DNA of 22,169 bases from JBEIFW01 sp040382215 (GTDB lineage Bacteria; Actinomycetota; Acidimicrobiia; Acidimicrobiales; Ilumatobacteraceae). Positions 1-5,983 of this stretch are shown here, one piece after another. The stretch's first letter is position 1; the number at the start of each line of letters is the position of its first letter. The notes beneath the pieces were generated by a model. That model saw only the letters and a list, made by a program, of their open reading frames with translations, ran no database searches and had not been told where the DNA came from. A program made the position numbers and the translations under genes. The stretch spans positions 1 to 22,169 of the forward strand of contig JBEIFW010000040.1 in assembly GCA_040382215.1 (NCBI GenBank). Reading direction: 5' to 3'.

Positions 1-277
1 GGGCGGGCACCGGCGGGGGCGGTGGGGCGGCGGCGAGACGGTCCTTGATCACCCGCAACGGCAGGAAGTGTTCCTTCTGCTCGCGCAGGATGAACCGCAG
101 CCGGCGAAGGTCATCGTCGTAGAACTTCCGGTAGCCGCTGGCCGTGCGCTCGGGGTCGATCAGCCCCTGGGCCTCGAGGAACCGGATCTTGGAGATGGTG
201 ACGTCGGGGAACTCCGGCTGGAGGACGGCGAGCACCTCACCGATCGACAGGAACGACCGCTCCGCCTCCCCGCTCAC
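1..277 (-). CDS. ftsR: MerR-family regulator, FtsR-like (3' end beyond the window)
   Basis: Only the first 92 codons are inside the window; the gene runs off the left edge. The N-terminus is a MerR-type winged helix: SIGEVLAVLQPEFPD, then ISKIRFLEAQGLI, then the wing SGYRKFYDDDLRRLRFIL. The long first helix-turn and the phrase FPDVTISKIRFLE are typical of FtsR, the regulator encoded next to garA and gcvH in mycobacteria and corynebacteria, where it affects ftsZ expression. The start is GTG at 277-275, overlapping the TGA of the FHA gene by four bases (GTGA), so the two are probably translationally coupled. Residues after about 80 turn proline- and alanine-rich, probably a linker. Family and synteny are well supported; its targets here are inferred. 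Confidence 0.85.
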   Translation of the reverse strand, partial: MSGEAERSFLSIGEVLAVLQPEFPDVTISKIRFLEAQGLIDPERTASGYRKFYDDDLRRLRFILREQKEHFLPLRVIKDRLAAAPPPPPVPA

Positions 278-768
278 CCGGCATCGGCCCCGAGGAGGAA
301 CACGAGCTTGAACTTCCCCACCTGGAGCTCGTCACCGTGGACGAGCGTCCGGCTGCCGTCGATGCGCTCGTGGTTGAGGTAGGTGCCGTTGAGCGACCCG
401 GCGTCTCGCACGGCGAACCCGTCGGCAGTGCGCACCACCTCGACGTGCTGGCGGGACACGGTGATGTCGTCGAGCGACACGTCGGCGTCGTCGCTGCGTC
501 CGAGCGTGGTGACCGCCTTGGTGAGCTGCACCCGCAGACCCGCCTGCGGACCCGAACGCACGAGCAGCATCCCCTGCCCGCCGGGCAGATCGGCGAGGTT
601 GACGACCACGTCGTCGTCGGGTTCCGGAGCGCTCTCGCCGGGTTCCCGGGTGTGGAAGGTGATCGTGCGCTCCGCTCGCGCGACATCGAGCGGAGCCCCA
701 CACACCGAGCAGAAGTTGGACTCGGGCGGATTGCGGTGCCCGCACTGGTTGCAGAACAGCGCCGCCAC
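274..768 (-). CDS. Zinc-ribbon plus FHA-domain protein, GarA/OdhI-like by position
   Basis: A 164-residue cytoplasmic protein. Residues 6-23 form a zinc ribbon with two CxxC pairs (C6/C9 and C20/C23). Residues about 66-160 form one FHA phosphothreonine-binding domain with the expected residues: G90-R91-S92, S105-R-Q-H108 and N127-G-T129. GarA and OdhI are FHA switches that inhibit 2-oxoglutarate dehydrogenase and adjust glutamate metabolism when unphosphorylated. Their N-terminal ETTS motif is phosphorylated by Ser/Thr kinases. Here the ribbon replaces that tail, but TITF at 35-38 before an acidic linker could be a comparable kinase site; this is inference. The start is GTG at 768, six bases after the gcvH stop. 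Its place between gcvH and the ftsR-like gene supports a GarA-type role, though FHA proteins are functionally diverse. Confidence 0.85.
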   Translation of the reverse strand: MAALFCNQCGHRNPPESNFCSVCGAPLDVARAERTITFHTREPGESAPEPDDDVVVNLADLPGGQGMLLVRSGPQAGLRVQLTKAVTTLGRSDDADVSLDDITVSRQHVEVVRTADGFAVRDAGSLNGTYLNHERIDGSRTLVHGDELQVGKFKLVFLLGADAG

Positions 769-774
769 GGCCGT

Positions 775-1167
775 TCAGCCGTCGATGAGGGCCCGGTAGG
801 CGTCGGCGTCGAGCAACGCCGAGAACTGGGCGTCGAACTGGGCCGGGTCGTTGGGGAGGATCACGCACAGCCAGCCGGCGCCGTAGGGATCCTGGTTCAC
901 CGATTCGGGTTGGGCACCCAGGCCGGCGTTGACGGCGACCACGGTCCCCGACACGGGGGCGTAGAGGTCCGACACGGACTTGGTGGACTCGACCTCACCG
1001 AACGGCTCACCGGCGACCACGGCGGTGCCCACCGACGGCATCTGCACGAATACGACGTCACCGAGCGCATCCTGGGCATACTCGGTGATACCGACGCGTA
1101 CGGTGCCGTCCTCGAGCAGGGCCCACTCGTGGTCGGTCGAGTAGCGCATCTGGCCGGGCACGTTCAT
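775..1167 (-). CDS. gcvH: Glycine cleavage system H protein
   Basis: A 130-residue lipoyl carrier that moves the aminomethyl group between the P, T and L proteins of the glycine cleavage system. The lipoyl-domain signature is clear: YSTDHEW near the start, GITEYAQDALGDVVFVQ at 26-42, and GEVESTKSVSDLYAPVSG, in which K63 is the expected lipoylated lysine. Length is normal for the family. The start is ATG at 1167; there is no Shine-Dalgarno, but a -10-like TAGCGT lies seven bases upstream, so the message may be leaderless. It is followed by the FHA and ftsR-like genes at tight spacing. None of gcvP, gcvT or lpd is in the window, as in the mycobacterial locus, where gcvH also sits with garA. Confidence 0.95.
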   Translation of the reverse strand: MNVPGQMRYSTDHEWALLEDGTVRVGITEYAQDALGDVVFVQMPSVGTAVVAGEPFGEVESTKSVSDLYAPVSGTVVAVNAGLGAQPESVNQDPYGAGWLCVILPNDPAQFDAQFSALLDADAYRALIDG

Positions 1168-1174
1168 GCTGCGA

Positions 1175-1202
1175 ACGCTAGCGGCCCGGCGCCGGTTGTC
1201 AG
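1175..1202 (-). promoter_or_regulatory. Candidate promoter of gcvH (-35 and -10)
   Basis: Reading the minus strand, CTGACA (1202-1197) is followed by a 16-base spacer and TAGCGT (1180-1175). The gcvH ATG begins seven bases further on. The -35 hexamer contains the TGA stop of the preceding gene, so the promoter is nested in the gene junction. It would allow gcvH-FHA-ftsR to be expressed separately from the upstream pair, probably from a leaderless transcript. Confidence 0.6.
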
Positions 1203-3682
1203 CCCGCCAAGTCCTGCAGGCGGGCTGCCTGGGTCGCGGCGAGGTGTTCGGCGGCAGCGTCGTCGACGCCCTCGGCCCACACCTGGAGCACGGGCGCCGC
1301 CGGATCGGGCACGACGAGCACCCAGCCGTCGTCGCAACGGACCTTGACCCCGTCGATCGTCTCGAGTTCGTGACCGGCGAGCGCCTCGATCACCCCGCGC
1401 ATCGCCGACCCGGTGCGCTCCCACGGCGTCGGCACGTTGCGTTGGGTCAGATGGACCTGTGGGAGGCCAGACCGGATGGCCGAAAGTCCCTCGCCGCGTT
1501 CGGCGAGCAGGCCCAGCACGGTCACGAGCGTCGCGGCGGCGTCGAACGCAGGCAGGAACCGGGGCACGGCGAAGCCCCCTGCACCGTCGCCGGCGAAGCC
1601 CACCCCGGCGGACGCAGCAGCGGCGACGAGCGCCGAACCCGCGAGCTTCGTGCGCACCACCTCCACTCCGTGGGCGCCGGCGACGGTTTCGACGTGACGG
1701 GACGCGGTGACCGGCACCGCGAGGCGGGGGCCGAGCCCGCCGGCGGAGGCCAGTTCGGCGAGGACCAGCAGCGCCGTGGCATCGCCGAGGACGGCGCCCC
1801 GGTCGTCGACGAGCACGAGGCGTTCCCCGTCGGGTCCGATGACGGCACCGAGATCGGCCCCGGAGCTGCGCACGTGGGCGGCAACGCGCGCCGCGGCCTC
1901 CGGGAAGGAGAACGACAGCATCTGCCGGGTGGACTGGTACGGGTTGAGGGCCAGGACGTCCGCGCCGAGCTTGGCCAACACGTTGGTCATCGCCTGCGTG
2001 GCGGTGCCGTAGGCGTAGTCGACGACGAGCTTGAAGCGTCGGGCCTCGATGGCGGCGATGTCGACGGTCGCTTCGAGCGCGACGGCGTAGGTCTCCAGCG
2101 CGTGGGCCGGGAACGAGATGTCCCCCACCTCCTCGGGCAGCGCCCGCCGCTGGTCCTCACGCTGCACGTGCCGTTCGACGGCGCGCTGGCGATCCTCGGC
2201 GAGGTCGGCGCCGTCGGCGTCGAGGAACCGCAGGGTGACGCTGCGGGGGTCGCCGGGCACGAGCCGGACCGACACCCCGCCCACCGCACGGGGAGACCGG
2301 GTGAGGAAACGGGTGACGGGCAGCGAGGCAACCTCGAGGTCGAGCACGTCGACCCCGCTCGCGTTCAGCCCGGCCATCACCGCCCGCTTGAGCATGCGCG
2401 CCGAGCGGCTCGAGTCGCGCGAGGCGACCACCGCCGATCCCTTGCGCAGCGTTGCGCCGAACGCCATCGCCACGTCGATGGCGAGCTCGGGGGTGACCTC
2501 GATGTTGGCGATCCCGGTCACGCCCTGGGGTCCGAACAGGCTGCGCGGCGCCCGGCTGGCCCACACGATCGAGGAGTTGACCACCGCGCCCTGCTCGACC
2601 GTCTTTCCCGGGTACACCTTGACGCCTTCGCCAAGTACGGCGCTGGCCCCGACGTGGACGCCGTCGCCGAGCACGGCCGCCTCGGCGACGTGCACGTTGC
2701 CGCCGAGGACCGCGCCCCGCCCGACCACCGCACCTCGCACGCGGGCCCCGGGGGCGACGTGGACGTTGTCGTGCAGCACGCTGCGTTCGACGTCGACGTC
2801 GGCGAGGAGCCCGACGTTGGCGCCGAGCACGCCGTACGGGCCGAGCCGGCACCCCGGGCCGACCCGGGCGCCGGGCCCGATCACCGCCGGACCCTCGATG
2901 CTGGCCCCCGGGCCGATCTCGGCGCCTTCGCCCAGCCACACCCGCGGGGCGACCTCGAAGCCGGGGATGCGCAACCCGACGGCACCGTCGAGGACGGCGG
3001 TGTGCACCCGAAGGTAGGACTCGAGCGTGCCGACGTCCTCCCAGAACCCGTCGACGACGGCACCGTGGAGGCGGCCGTCGGCGAGCAGGCCGGGGAACAC
3101 GTCGAGGGAGAAATCGGCGAGCCGGCCCGTCGGGATGCGTTCCAGGATCGCCGGATCGAACACGTAGATCCCGGTGCTCACCATGTCGGAGAACACCTGG
3201 CCCCGGGCGGGTTTCTCGAGGAACCGTTCGACGGTGCCGTCGGGGCGAAGGGTGACCATGCCGAACTCGCGCGGGTTGGGCACCCGGGCCAGCGCCACGG
3301 TGGCGAGTGCGGCCCGCTCGTCGTGGAGGCGGACCAGTTCGGTGAGATCGATGTCGGTCACCACGTCGCCCGACAGCACGAGGAACCGGTCGTCGAGCCA
3401 GTCCTTGGCGTTGCGCACGCTGCCGGCGGTGCCGAGTGGCGCGGGCTCGTTGACATAGACGATCGACACGCCGAGGTCGCGTCCGTCGCCGAGCTGGCGT
3501 TCGATCACGTTCGCCATGTACGACACGGTGATCACGATCTCCTCGACGCCGTGCCGGTGGAGCAGGTCGACGACGTGCTCGATCATCGGCCGGTTGGCGA
3601 TCGGGAGCATCGGTTTGGGTGCGTTCGAGGTCAACGGTCGCAGCCGGGTCCCTTCCCCACCGGCCAGCACCACCGCTCGCAT
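1199..3682 (-). CDS. Sugar-1-phosphate nucleotidyltransferase / hexapeptide / phosphomannomutase-like fusion
   Basis: An 827-residue protein with three modules. Residues 1 to about 230 are a nucleotidyltransferase of the GDP-mannose/ADP-glucose pyrophosphorylase type, with the GGEGTRLRP nucleotide loop at 8-16 and PKPM at 22-25. Residues about 240-370 are left-handed beta-helix hexapeptide repeats (GPGA, GEGA, GDGV). Residues about 385-825 align with alpha-D-phosphohexomutases. Long fusions of this architecture are usually annotated mannose-1-phosphate guanylyltransferase. The mutase part lacks the hallmark loops: the expected TASHNP serine loop reads VRLVPGD near 472-478, the metal loop DxDxDR reads GPDGER at 616-621, and the sugar loop GEQSGH reads GDGAGG near 698-703. 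It is therefore probably not a working mutase. The gene starts 12 bases after the phosphatidyltransferase stop. The nucleotide and sugar used cannot be read from sequence alone. Confidence 0.88.
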   Translation of the reverse strand: MRAVVLAGGEGTRLRPLTSNAPKPMLPIANRPMIEHVVDLLHRHGVEEIVITVSYMANVIERQLGDGRDLGVSIVYVNEPAPLGTAGSVRNAKDWLDDRFLVLSGDVVTDIDLTELVRLHDERAALATVALARVPNPREFGMVTLRPDGTVERFLEKPARGQVFSDMVSTGIYVFDPAILERIPTGRLADFSLDVFPGLLADGRLHGAVVDGFWEDVGTLESYLRVHTAVLDGAVGLRIPGFEVAPRVWLGEGAEIGPGASIEGPAVIGPGARVGPGCRLGPYGVLGANVGLLADVDVERSVLHDNVHVAPGARVRGAVVGRGAVLGGNVHVAEAAVLGDGVHVGASAVLGEGVKVYPGKTVEQGAVVNSSIVWASRAPRSLFGPQGVTGIANIEVTPELAIDVAMAFGATLRKGSAVVASRDSSRSARMLKRAVMAGLNASGVDVLDLEVASLPVTRFLTRSPRAVGGVSVRLVPGDPRSVTLRFLDADGADLAEDRQRAVERHVQREDQRRALPEEVGDISFPAHALETYAVALEATVDIAAIEARRFKLVVDYAYGTATQAMTNVLAKLGADVLALNPYQSTRQMLSFSFPEAAARVAAHVRSSGADLGAVIGPDGERLVLVDDRGAVLGDATALLVLAELASAGGLGPRLAVPVTASRHVETVAGAHGVEVVRTKLAGSALVAAAASAGVGFAGDGAGGFAVPRFLPAFDAAATLVTVLGLLAERGEGLSAIRSGLPQVHLTQRNVPTPWERTGSAMRGVIEALAGHELETIDGVKVRCDDGWVLVVPDPAAPVLQVWAEGVDDAAAEHLAATQAARLQDLAG

Positions 3683-3694
3683 CGACGCGCCCGC

Positions 3695-4312
3695 TCAGGC
3701 CGCGCCGGCTCGGCCCGCCCGGTCGGCTCGACCGTCGGCGAGCGACCGGCGGATGGTGGGGACGTACTGCACGGCCGACCACCAACTCAGCACCAGGCCG
3801 GGGACGCCGACCAGCCATGCGGCCGTGGCGCAGAACCCGTACCAGAGCCCGGAGCCGGCGTTGCCCATGAGGAAGAACGGGAACGTCCACATGAGCGCGA
3901 ACGTGGCCGCCTTGCCCCACCAGGTGACATCGAAGCGTCGCATTCCGGCCAGCGTCAGGCCGACGAGCACGGTGCCGAGCAGGGCCTCGCGCACGAGCAC
4001 CGCCAGGGCGAACCACCACGGGGCCGAGCCGTCGGCGACGATGCCGCCGACACCGACGAAGAACAGCAGCCGGTCCGCGGTGGGGTCGAGCACCTTGCCG
4101 AGCTCGGACACCTGACCAAAGCGGCGGGCGACGAAGCCGTCCACCCAGTCGGTCGCGCCGAGCGCACCGAGCAGCCAGGCGGCTGCCGCCCGGTCGTCGC
4201 GCCCGAACAGCAGCCACAGGAACAGCGGCAGGCACGACAGGCGCAGGAGCGTCACCAGGTTGGGCACCGTCAGGATGCGCCGCTCGCCGCCGGAGGCCAC
4301 GGTGCCGAGCAT
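3695..4312 (-). CDS. CDP-alcohol phosphatidyltransferase (PgsA-like)
   Basis: A 205-residue integral membrane enzyme that transfers a phosphatidyl group from CDP-diacylglycerol to an alcohol. The family signature D-x2-D-G-x2-A-R-x8-G-x3-D-x3-D is complete: D55, D58-G59, A62-R63, G72, D76 and D80. NLVTLLRL at 18-25 is the usual entry to the first membrane helix, and several hydrophobic helices follow. The acceptor (glycerol-3-phosphate, inositol phosphate or phosphatidylglycerol) cannot be told from the motif. Position is informative: mycobacterial pgsA2 lies upstream of gcvH-garA-ftsR, as this gene does. The open frame runs further upstream but that part overlaps the divergent SDR gene. The ATG at 4312 is chosen; a GTG at 4324 is an alternative. 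No clear Shine-Dalgarno is seen for either. Confidence 0.88.
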   Translation of the reverse strand: MLGTVASGGERRILTVPNLVTLLRLSCLPLFLWLLFGRDDRAAAAWLLGALGATDWVDGFVARRFGQVSELGKVLDPTADRLLFFVGVGGIVADGSAPWWFALAVLVREALLGTVLVGLTLAGMRRFDVTWWGKAATFALMWTFPFFLMGNAGSGLWYGFCATAAWLVGVPGLVLSWWSAVQYVPTIRRSLADGRADRAGRAGAA

Positions 4313-4336
4313 ACGGGCCGCCACCGTCGAGCCACC

Positions 4337-4342
4337 TACGAT
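4337..4342 (+). promoter_or_regulatory. Candidate -10 box of the SDR gene (leaderless type)
   Basis: TACGAT fits TANNNT and ends six bases before the ATG at 4349, which would place transcription initiation at or next to the start codon. No Shine-Dalgarno is visible in the six intervening bases and no good -35 hexamer is seen. The region between the divergent starts is only 36 bases. Confidence 0.45.
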
Positions 4343-4348
4343 CCGGGC

Positions 4349-5161
4349 ATGCTCACGGGGGGACTCGACAACAGGATCGCACTCGTCACCGGTGGCGGCT
4401 CCGGGCTCGGTGCGGCCTTCAGCCGCCGGCTCGCGGCCGACGGCGCCACGGTGGTCGTCAACGACCTCGACCCGGCGGCCGCCGCCGCGATCGCTGCGGA
4501 GATCGGCGGGGACACCGCGCCCTTCGACGTCACCGACGCCGCTGCGTTCGATGCTGCGGTCGACGCCGCAGTCGCCCGCCACGGCCGGCTCGACATCGTC
4601 ATCAACAACGCCGGGATCGCTCCCAAGCCGAACCACGAGCGCTTCGCGCAGGGTCTGGCCAACCAGCAGGCCAGGCTCGAGGGTCGCCCGCAGGACATGG
4701 TGCCGCTCGACGTGACGGTGTCGATGACCGACGCCGAGTGGGACCTGATGATCCGCACCCACCTCTACGGGGTGTTCTACGGATGCCGGGCGGCGCTGCG
4801 GCACATGACGCCGGCCCGGTCCGGCTCGATCATCAACATCGCCTCGATCCTCGGGCTGTGGCCCTCGGCCGGGGCGCCGAGCTACTCGGCTGCCAAGGCG
4901 GCGATCATCGGGCTCACCAAGTCGGTCGCGCTGGAGGTGGCCCCGTTCGGGATCCGGGTCAACGCCGTGTGCCCCGGGTACGTCGACACACCGCTGCTCG
5001 CCCCGATGGACGCCCAGATGAAGCAACTGACCACGATGCGGATCGGCATGGGTCGCATGGCGCAGGCCGACGAGCTGGCACAGATCATCCGCTTCCTGGC
5101 CGGCGACGAGTCGAGCTACTGCACCGGGGACATCCTGTCGATGTCGGGTGGGTACGCCTGA
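4349..5161 (+). CDS. Short-chain dehydrogenase/reductase
   Basis: A 270-residue classical SDR, a soluble NAD(P)-dependent oxidoreductase. It has the cofactor loop TGGGSGLG at 14-21, an acidic D39 after the second strand that favours NAD(H), NNAG at 86-89, and the catalytic Ser166, Tyr179 and Lys183 (SYSAAK). The C-terminus LSMSGGYA is typical. Two things are unusual. Residues about 92-127 form a longer insert than usual after NNAG, and the position usually held by the structural Asn of the catalytic tetrad (NLxGxF) reads THLYGVF, giving His138. The substrate is unknown. Its TGA overlaps the ATG of the HIT gene by one base, so the two are co-translated. The ATG at 4349 is chosen because the family N-terminus begins there and a -10 box lies just upstream. 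Confidence 0.92.
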   Translation: MLTGGLDNRIALVTGGGSGLGAAFSRRLAADGATVVVNDLDPAAAAAIAAEIGGDTAPFDVTDAAAFDAAVDAAVARHGRLDIVINNAGIAPKPNHERFAQGLANQQARLEGRPQDMVPLDVTVSMTDAEWDLMIRTHLYGVFYGCRAALRHMTPARSGSIINIASILGLWPSAGAPSYSAAKAAIIGLTKSVALEVAPFGIRVNAVCPGYVDTPLLAPMDAQMKQLTTMRIGMGRMAQADELAQIIRFLAGDESSYCTGDILSMSGGYA

Positions 5162-5583
5162 TGGCCACGGTGTTCACGGCGATCATCGAGGGCCGGATCC
5201 CGGGCACGTTCGTGTGGCGCGACGAGCAGTGCGTTGCGTTCTTGTCGATCAACCCGATCGCTCCCGGCCACACCCTGGTCGTCCCGCGCGCCGAGGTCGA
5301 CCACTGGATCGACCTGCCGGCGGCCACCGTCGCCCACCTGCACGTGGTCGGCCAGGTGATCGGGCAGGCCCAGATACAGGCGTTCCCGTGCGAGCGGATC
5401 GGCACGATCATCGCCGGGTTCGAGGTGCCGCACACCCACCTGCACGTGATTCCCATCCGCTCGATGCGCGACCTGAGCTTCGCCAACGCTGCGGCCTCGA
5501 TCGACCGGAACGAGCTCGACGCCAACGCCGAGGCCATCCGCCGAGGCCTACGGGCCGCAGGGCGGACCGAGGTGAGCGGCTAG
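5161..5583 (+). CDS. HIT-family nucleotide hydrolase
   Basis: A 140-residue histidine-triad protein of normal length. The signature H91-T-H93-L-H95-V-I is intact, and the middle histidine is the expected nucleophile attacking the alpha-phosphate of nucleotide conjugates such as AMP-lysine or dinucleoside polyphosphates. Other family marks are the early F-x-x-I-x-x-G-x-I-P (residues 5-14) and NPIAPGHTLVVPR (31-43). The start ATG shares its A with the stop of the preceding SDR gene, giving a two-gene operon. The end lies five bases from a convergent small gene, with a hairpin covering both stop codons. The physiological substrate cannot be assigned. Confidence 0.92.
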   Translation: MATVFTAIIEGRIPGTFVWRDEQCVAFLSINPIAPGHTLVVPRAEVDHWIDLPAATVAHLHVVGQVIGQAQIQAFPCERIGTIIAGFEVPHTHLHVIPIRSMRDLSFANAAASIDRNELDANAEAIRRGLRAAGRTEVSG

Positions 5584-5586
5584 AGG

Positions 5587-5609
5587 CCTCAGCGCCGAGG
5601 CGCGTGAGG
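5587..5609. terminator. Candidate bidirectional terminator between HIT and the 119-aa gene
   Basis: An imperfect hairpin: CCTCA pairs with TGAGG and, after a one-base bulge, CGC pairs with GCG around a six-base loop. It follows the HIT stop by three bases and contains the stop of the convergent gene at 5589-5591. There is no T-tract, as is common in high-GC actinobacteria. No folding energy was computed. Confidence 0.45.
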
Positions 5610-5948
5610 GCCCGGCAGTCCGGGGTTGAAGCGGGGCCAGACGAGCCCCGTCGGCCCCTCGACCACGAGGCACCCGTTGGGTTCGGGATCGCCGAACACG
5701 ATCACCTCGTCGAGTCCCTCGGGGCCCGGCAGCGCTCGGCCTTCGGCCGGGAACACGAGCGCAGGTGGATCGCCGGGCTCGGCGTCATGGGCGTAGAGCG
5801 CAACCTGCACGGTGCCGCCGTCGACGCGACCGCCGAACCAGCGGCCCACGCGGGCGATGGTCCCGCTCGGCCGCCACCACCGCATCCACGCCGGATGCCC
5901 GCTGACGGCCTCCTCGTCGTTCGAGAAGCGGGCGCGAAAGACCCGCAT
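5589..5948 (-). CDS. Hypothetical protein, 119 aa
   Basis: I do not recognise this protein. It is a soluble-looking 119-residue product with no signal peptide or membrane helix, rich in Trp, Pro and Gly (AWMRWWRPSG at 20-29) and ending in a proline/arginine tail. The pattern suggests a small beta-rich domain. It lies 35 bases downstream of the acyl-CoA mutase on the same strand and is likely co-transcribed. The ATG at 5948 is the only conventional start nearby but has no visible Shine-Dalgarno. The same frame is open back to the mutase stop and encodes SEPFNPNDWAER, which looks protein-like, so the true N-terminus might lie upstream at a rare CTG at 5987. Codon use resembles the neighbours. 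Confidence 0.7.
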   Translation of the reverse strand: MRVFRARFSNDEEAVSGHPAWMRWWRPSGTIARVGRWFGGRVDGGTVQVALYAHDAEPGDPPALVFPAEGRALPGPEGLDEVIVFGDPEPNGCLVVEGPTGLVWPRFNPGLPGPHAPRR

Positions 5949-5983
5949 GCGCTCGGCCCAGTCGTTGGGGTTGAACGGCTCGC

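Noticed and set aside
2157..4235. A 692-codon minus-strand frame overlapping the fusion and phosphatidyltransferase genes
   Set aside because: It is a shifted reading of the two real genes, rich in Arg and Pro with no domain signature.
1166..4348. A very long plus-strand open frame running into the SDR gene
   Set aside because: It is antisense to gcvH, the nucleotidyltransferase fusion and the phosphatidyltransferase, all with clear family motifs. Its translation is low-complexity Arg/Gly/His-rich. Only the part from 4349 is a real gene.
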